From contig CM026426.1 of assembly GCA_014871385.1 (NCBI GenBank), positions 68,874,674-68,938,673 of the forward strand: a DNA stretch of 64,000 bases, given 5' to 3'. Each line of letters opens with the position of its first letter. Positions within the stretch are counted from its first letter, which is position 1. The DNA comes from Ceratodon purpureus. Taxonomy: Eukaryota; Streptophyta; Bryopsida; Pseudoditrichales; Ditrichaceae. The notes under the pieces were generated by a model. It was given only the letters and a program-made list of their open reading frames with translations. It was not told the DNA's origin and made no database searches. The position numbers were made by a program, and so were the translations under genes. Below are positions 57,002 through 64,000 of the stretch, piece by piece.

Positions 57002-60000
57002 TCACTCCTTTGCCGAAGAGTCACCGAGGTCTGGATCTGAAACACTGTGATCTAAGGTTTCGTCTTCATCCATCATGTCCGTGACACGGATAATACGGCC
57101 AGATGATGGAGGAAGAGGTACTCCCTCGTTGAGATTATGTGGTACCTGTAGTCCTGTGAAATCATTGTCTCGGTCGTGATGGAATAGAGGTCCCTCTTCA
57201 ATGTCATCGTCATTGGCCACCACTCATCTACCGCAAGAATCTGTTCTCGTCACAACTTTCCAACCTGGGGCATCACTGCAATTGTAGTAAAATACCTGTT
57301 GGCATTGAGAGGGGAAGGCAAAAGAGTCTTGACCAAAGGGTATCATCCTTGTGAAATTAGCAACGGTGAATCCCCAGGCATCCTTCCTCACTGTTGCATT
57401 ATTACCTCGATAATTAGCACAAACCCAACTACCGATAAAAACAACCTACCTAATATCAGAATACTTCAACTCTATTATCTCCTCTAGATGATCAACATAC
57501 TCAACATGGGCTGAGACCGGATTCGGATCCCTCATTCCAAAACGGCATTCTCGTATAAATGTTGCCGCTATCCTTGAGACTCTTGTTCGTAGGTGTTGTT
57601 CAACGCTCCTTACCCGATAACGAAACCCGTAGGTGTAGCAACTTCTGAATTTTGATGCAGTGCTTTATGGAAACTGTGCGATGTTCTCAACAATAGAGTC
57701 AACCGGCAAGCCATTAGCTTTATCTTCTTCAACGATTGATCGAAGCCAGTGGCAGAAAGGTGGAACTTCACTCAGCTCTGGGGGAAAATTCGGCCCGCGT
57801 CCCCCGTCCCTCCCAGGGTGTCTGCTTCTCCATCGAAATCGAGCTGAATTGCGTTCTTCTGCAATAGGCTGGTACCTTTTGAATTTAAATGCATACGGTT
57901 ATTAGTATCCCGGTTAACTTCCTGGCAATCCACCGTGGCCTATACTGAACCTACAATTTTGGTATATAGTCAGGAAGTATCCAAATCAAAACAGAGTGAC
58001 TTACAACTAAAGTTACTTCAAAGCGGAGCATGCAACCTCATAAAGGGGGTTAAGAGAAGTCTGTACTCTTCGAGGCAGTCCAAATTGTCGATTACAAACG
58101 AGTGGATGTGTTCCAATAAAGGCGGATCTAACTCCCGCTGTTTTGGTTTCCCCTCTAAGACTAAGTCCGACATGATAGGGTCTTCATCGCTATCCCACAC
58201 CCGCTTCAGAGAGGGTTGAATGTCGCCTAAATATTCTGATGCAAATCCGCAAGCGTCCAGTATTTCGTACCCCTTGGCCATGCATCCCTCGGGCTTTGCA
58301 TGGTTATGCACATACCTCTTCAATGTCTTGTAATAGCGGTCAAAAGGATACATCCAGCGGACATGCACGGGTCCGCAAATAAATAATTCTTCCACAAGAT
58401 GTATGCATAAGTGAACCATTATGTCAAAAAAAGATGGGGGGAGTTCTTTTTCAAGTATATAGAGGGTCTCAGCACATTCGAGGAAAAGGTTCTCTCTCTG
58501 GACTCTATCTACTGTTTTGGCACAGATTTTTTTTAAAAGTCTGCTCACTCAAACAACAATTGCAGTCATGTGGTCACAACCGCAACTCCTCATGCTCAAA
58601 GGCATTATGTCTTGTAATAACACATGAAAATCATGTGATTTCAAGCAGGACAACTTACCATTGGTAATTTTTGAAGTCACGGAGCTAGAGTAGTGTGAAG
58701 GGAGCTTCAACCGCTTCAAACAATCCAGAAACATCTGACGCTGTACCTTGGTTAGTACATAAGGGGCATCTGGAAGATATGCCCTCTACTGTTGCCCTGG
58801 CTCCCTACGAAGCCACAAATGTCTTCGTATATTGCGGTTCTGCATGTCAATTCTTACGCTGGGGCTATCCTTTTCGCCAAATAGAGTCATGAGAAGATTT
58901 TCCGCTATAATTTTTCCGACGTGCATTACGTCGACCAAGTTTCTGACAAGGAGTTCCTGTGCAAGGTAATTTCGAATCACAATTAGTACCTGGCTCAGAA
59001 AATTCCAGAGTATTTCAAGGCCAAGCAGTTTTCCATTGTCAAATAGGCTCCGAGAAGTGATCACTTAAAAGATGGGCGTTTCTAATAATAATCTTCTACA
59101 ATAATCTGCTTGTCATAGGTCCAAATAAATGCTTACGAATTGCACACCACAGTGGATTGGTAACAAAACGAGAATTGAGTCTCAATAAACTCACTAGAGC
59201 AAAAACAGGTGAGTGAAAGGATAATTAGAGAGTAGCCAGATCTAAAGTTTACAATCCACTTGAGACATGATCAAAAAAATATCCGGCCATATTGAAACGA
59301 TACTAGTTCCTAACTAACAACGACGGACGTAACCTAAACATGTACATATGCCTATTCGACCCAAACTTCATCATCCCATCATTGGGTTCATGAATTTTAA
59401 ACTATTTGAATTTTTTTCCTATCATAACCATTTGTAAGAGTGGCGCAGATCAGCAATTGCAGATATCCTAGTGATTAATATTCGACTGATTTACATGGAC
59501 AACATAAATCTTAGAAATGAGAAAAAAAAATGAATGTGTGCTTTATAGAAATCAAGTATTCTCTGAATGGTGGGACTTACTAGATTGACGTCTAGGATTG
59601 TAATCATATCTAACAACAGAATGAGTCGATTAGGGGAGGATTTCCTCCATCATTTTAGTGAGCTACTGCAGTATTGCAAGTACTAAGGCTACTATACCAC
59701 GCCTGAGAAACTAGAACCAACATTGCGGACGGAATAGGGGAATTTTTTTGATTCGCACAAAGTGTGACCATACAGATCCTTCTAATTAGAATGAACAGAT
59801 CCGAACCAAGTTTGACTAAACAATCCAGCATCACAGACGTGTGTTAACCGAGAGAGCAGCATCCACTCGATTATTTTACGTGGTAAAATGGACCTTAGAA
59901 ATAGATTTACTCGGAAATCAAAAAATCTACATTCTACTGATGCAAACACATCCAGAATTATATATTACCATTTTATATTTTCACTGATCCGGATGGTTGA

Positions 60001-61985
60001 AGAAATTTTAATTACATATACCTAAACTATGTCCCTCTACCCCAATTAAGTGAAGCCGTATATCTAAAACAGTTCATGCACTAACATATATTTGCAGAAA
60101 ACAGTGGGGGGTGTAGAGCCATACCTTCCAATACGGTAAGGCGTAAAGAATGCTTTGTCTCTTGACACCATGTGTCTTCACCGGGTCGTCTGCTGAATTC
60201 TCTACCCCTCTGCTCCAAAGCCAGTCGGATCTCTCTCTTCCCTGCCGCATCACTTCTTCTCCCGAACGCCGCCTCCGGAACTCCCTATGCTCGGGGAGGT
60301 TATTAAAAGCAGACCTTGCCCTTCTAAACCTATGTCCCGTAGGTACGAATCTGCGGTTCCCTAGGTAGTTCATTTTCTTCAAAGCGCTTGAATGTTTAGC
60401 GCACGATTCCCCTCCAAAGACAAGGCATGCGGAATAACCCTTCACAATCTGTCCAGCTATAAGTCCTAGGGCCGGAAAGTCGTGCACAGACCATAGTAGC
60501 ATGGCCTTTAGAGTGAACTCGCGCTCCCTTATAGGCTTGGACATATTAATTGCAGGGACCCCATCCGAAAGGTGTAGCAGGTCTCGAATTAGGGGTTTTA
60601 GATACACGTCAGTAGTGTCTGAGGTAGGGGCTTTGGGTCGAGGGATGAGTAGAGAAAGATTTAGGAAAAAGTTTTTAGTGCATAACCATCCTGGAAAATT
60701 ATAAATCACTATCAAAATTATCCAGGTCGAATGTTTTGTACTTTGATTTCCATGGGAACATACCCCTTCAACGACAAGCCCAAGCCGAAGATTACACTCC
60801 AGGTCAGAAAAATCTAGGTACATCCTAGAGACTTCTTGCCATTGGAAACTATCAAGTATTGACCTCATGAATCTCCCACCTCCTTGAATACCATCCGCGT
60901 GATTCAGAAGACGTGCCAGCTTAGGGCATTTATAGATGCGTCGTAGTTTAGGTATCAAAGGGAAGTACCTGGTTATGGCGTTTGGCACAGGGGAAGAGCC
61001 TGGTACGTATCTAGGATAACCACAACTAGGACATTCGGTCAAGGTGCTGTTAACCTCCCCCTCATACAAAATGTGGCCGTTGGGACAACAATCTATTCGC
61101 CCGTGATCCAATCCAGTTCTCTTGATCATTGTTTTCAGCTCATATGTAGACCAAGGCAGATTGTTGTGTTTGGGCAGTTTCGTACCGGCTAAATAAGTCA
61201 GCAAAGCCGTAACAAATGCGTCTGACACACCATAAACCGAGGCTAGGGTCATGATCACAATGCCACTTTGCATTTGGCTCTCCACACATCCTGTGTAAAC
61301 CGGCTCCATAGTCTCCTGTATTAAATTGGCAAAATAAACATCCTCATCGTTATCCATCGCATCTCCATTGCATGCACGATCTGGTAATTCTTGCTCCTCT
61401 GATATGTCTCGGTGAAGTGCGTCGGCCCGACCAAATGCTTCATATGCCATCCTACACACACGGGTGGGAGGTGGTTCCTCTTTCGAGCTTCTGTCCCCTT
61501 CCTCACTAGTAGAATCTTCGAAGCTGTCGTCACTGTAATCTGCTGTCCTCACGGGCCCCCGCAACCTTCTACCATCGACAGTCTGCGAAATAATAACATA
61601 CATTTCGGAATTTATGACTATTTGATATGCTATTATTCAGCATTCAGTTTACTATGGTATACTGATGAATCACCGTCGCAACATAATCTTTAATGGACCT
61701 CGCATATGGGAGATGTAAGTGATTGCCGCTATCCATATCAGATTTTAACATCCCCACCAAGGTTATCCAAGCACATGCAAAGGTTATGTGAAAACCACTT
61801 ATGAGCACTGGGTGAGGGAGATAAACATCTCTGCCATAGAACCGATGATGTCTCGCAACGGTAGCTGGCCGCCGAATACGAGCTGCCCTGCATTGCTGAC
61901 ACGCGCATGGGTATTCGGTCAAGCCCATGCGTATGGCGATGCTCCTCTCGATATGGAAGGCAGCTTCCAAACGCCTGTGTCTCAT
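57002..61985 (-). pseudogene. CACTA transposase (TNP2 + DUF4218 + DUF4216-like)
   Basis: The N-terminal exon (61985 to about 61790) has YPCACQQCRAARIRRPATVA, typical of the TNP family start. The exon ending at 60125 carries the TNP2 core: RIDCCPNGHILYEGE, YNFPGWL, TDVYLKPLIRDLLHLSDGV, HDFPALGLIAGQIVKGYSAC, NRRFVPTGHRFRRAR. After a 1.17-kb intron (60124-58957) comes LVRNLVDVMHVGKIIAENLL, then an in-frame TAG at 58786. It continues with KLSCLKSHDFHVLLQDIMPL, a TGA at 58549, and DUF4218 (LPPSFFDIMVHLCIHLVEEL, RWMYPFDRYYKTLKRYV). A DUF4216-like piece lies at about 57285-57225 (VFYYNCSDAPGWKVV), with another TGA before the acidic tail. Several stops make it inactive. Excision/integration activity is the family role. 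Confidence 0.88.
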
Positions 61986-64000
61986 ACTGCAAATTGTCTG
62001 ATATCGTCTCGTACCTATGGTGTGCTCCGTTGCAAACCAGTAACTCTATGCTCCAAGATACCTCAAGTCCCTTCTATGTTCACTAGCAATGTCTGTCTTG
62101 TCATGTACACAGAAGTAAAAAAAAAAAAGCTAGAGTTAGTTAAATTTCTCTAGCATTTTGTAGTCCTATATTCTTGTGAAGACTGCGCACACTTCATTAA
62201 TTGGGTCGTCCATCACACAATCTACCCCGAGCATGTTCTTGTAAAGACTTAAAACCTAGAATCATCGATTGGACGAAGCTTCAGGAACTAACATCGGAGG
62301 TGAATTGTACGTGAACTGTTATACCTACGGATAGGCCATTCTAGTCGAAGTTCTTGTTAGTCACGGTGGTATGTTATCACACGCTTAACGATGGCATCTA
62401 ACAATTCCTCTATGTTCCCTTCATACATTCTAGCCTCAATTGAGAGTCGACGCAAAGTTATTTTAGCAATTTCGTTAGAATAAGGGTTTCTAAAATGTCG
62501 TCACAGAACGGCAATTAACAACAACTCTTAGACAACCACGGAAAAAGCAAATGTTGATATGAACTTCTCAATGTTCTGTGAAATGCGAATTTGGGTTTGT
62601 AGATTACACTTACACAGAGTGAATTGGCGGGGCGAGGACGTAGTGCGCGTCGTCGCTGAACTAGCGTCTCCAATACCACTAGTCCACAAACTCTTAGAAA
62701 AGATCATCTACTTCGTTTTTGAGTTACAAGGCAGATGGACTACTTAGTCAGTAATCCCTAAATTCATTACACAGAACTTCTGAGTTCCGTAAACTAGACC
62801 TGGTTTGGACGTCACTCTAATCTTCTTTTCCTTTTCCACTTTTTTACATTCATTTCCAATTTTCACCTCCATTTCACTCACTTTGATTTAACCGTACACT
62901 TGTTATATAGGTTGGGTAAGCATGTAAAAGGTGTCAATATTGGGTCTAAATGATCAATTCACTAGTTAAAAAGCACCGTGGTGTAGTGTATGTTTTTTTT
63001 ATTTGATTTAATTCTTATTTTTTTTTAATTTTTGTTTTGATTTTTAATTTATAAAACCTTCCTTTTTGTGTCATTATTATTTGATCCTCATATCGTAAGA
63101 TACATTTAATTGATATCATCAGATCCATTAAATTATTTTATTCTGTTCTTTTTTATTTTAAATTTCTTAATGTTCCTAATTTAAGTTGTTTTTTGAAAAT
63201 GCAACAACTTTTTTTTTTAAAACTTAATTTATTTATTTTCGAATTGATTTCTCTTTTTAGTAATTTAAGGCATTTTCTTTTACTGCATTTTATTCCGTTG
63301 CTTGACCGTTTCTTGTTGAATTATGTCTCCCATCATTTTTATTTCTCAATATTTAACGTCATTGATTTCTTATTACTTATTATTTTTTTTCCTCATGTTT
63401 CATTGATATTTTAATTTTCTAATTTTACTAATTGGTACACTTTGCCTACGGTGAGCTTCCAATGCCCTGTCTATGGATATGGTACTTCGATTGCTCTGCA
63501 ATCCGAATTTCACATGCATGAGTTGTGTGCTTGTTGACAAGAATTGCAACTACAATGAGCGCACCTTCAATGAGATGACCAGCTTCGGAGCATCATGTTG
63601 GTCGGTTAAGTGGAAATTTGGTTAGTCAGGACTAAACATTTCATTAGCGTTGATTATTGAGGAATTTTTTCATTTGTACGTGGATGATCATGCTGAGAAA
63701 ACTTAGGAAGCCTCCATGATCATCTTGGTCTTTGTTTTCCTAGAGCATCATTCATATTGCTTTGAATTAGGTTCTCACCTTCTCAATAAATTTCTTCCGC
63801 TCTCTTAATGAAAACCAATAGATTAGAGATAATGACATTCGCATTCAAAAATAAATCTTAATGTAAAAAATAATATAAATAATTGCATAATAGATACAAT
63901 CCGAATTATTGACTTCATATAATGAAATTAAGTATGAACTCATCATGTATATTTAAAGGTATTCTACTAATAAAATTGTCAAGTACCAATTCTTAATGCA
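61986..64000. other. Non-coding right end of window
   Basis: No gene recognised. 62.1-62.8 kb is of ordinary composition and may be CACTA 5' subterminal DNA. From 62.8 kb the sequence becomes T-rich. Short frames there have no family resemblance. Confidence 0.4.

Larger units (their letters stand above)
53221..61985 (-). mobile_element. CACTA (En/Spm) transposon, right end not found
   Basis: The terminus CACTACAAGAAAACTCG at 53221 is the canonical CACTA end, preceded by GTA (possible 3-bp target duplication) inside the gypsy LTR. Its transposase gene lies at 57.0-62.0 kb on the minus strand. The matching CTTGTAGTG end plus resumed LTR sequence was not found up to 64000, so the element may extend beyond the window. 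DNA between 53.6 and 56.3 kb is an unrelated dispersed repeat that is probably nested. Confidence 0.75.

Overview
The window is nuclear DNA from a land plant. It holds a 17-exon SULTR-type sulfate transporter with GT-AG introns of roughly 70 to 590 bp, an R2R3-MYB gene, Ty3/gypsy and CACTA transposons, and TTTAGGG-type telomere-like repeats. Compact introns, the abundance of DUF7869-type transposase sequence and a degenerate Cys/His gene at 41.6 kb fit a moss, liverwort or lycophyte better than a seed plant. That placement is inference.

Layout. 1-2.9 kb is non-coding with one MITE (2253-2466). 3.3-8.5 kb (+) is the sulfate transporter, and 9.1-10.9 kb (-) is a MYB gene convergent with it. 11-24.6 kb is AT-rich, gene-free repeat DNA with palindromes, 21-bp repeats and MITE fragments. 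24660-40796 is one GC-richer insertion of 16.1 kb. 41.6-42.3 kb is a broken plant gene. 43406-53220 is a decayed Ty3/gypsy element whose 3' LTR holds a nested MITE (52462-53202) and is then cut by a CACTA element starting at 53221. The CACTA transposase (57.0-62.0 kb, -) is also broken. Its far end was not found.

The main discovery candidate is the 16.1-kb insertion. It has about 28-bp imperfect terminal inverted repeats and an ACTT target duplication. An uninterrupted copy of its target repeat lies at 55.03-55.43 kb on the other strand. Its left arm (-) encodes a protein of about 1560 codons assembled from five exons: ParB-like domain, methyltransferase-like segment, charged linker and FCP1/NIF-type HAD domain. 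Two further HAD genes follow. Its right arm (+) encodes a 1261-aa DUF7869/DDE-like putative transposase. The two arms diverge from a 1-kb hub.

About 37 copies of a 17-bp palindrome (GTCGGC-N5-GCCGAC) are scattered through the element and were not seen elsewhere in the window. Every well-supported intron contains at least one, and intron 1 holds a tandem array of ten plus two more. A plausible model, which is inference, is a giant autonomous DNA transposon whose iteron-like palindrome is bound by its own ParB-like or transposase protein. Two in-frame TAG codons suggest this copy's long gene is decaying unless they are read through.
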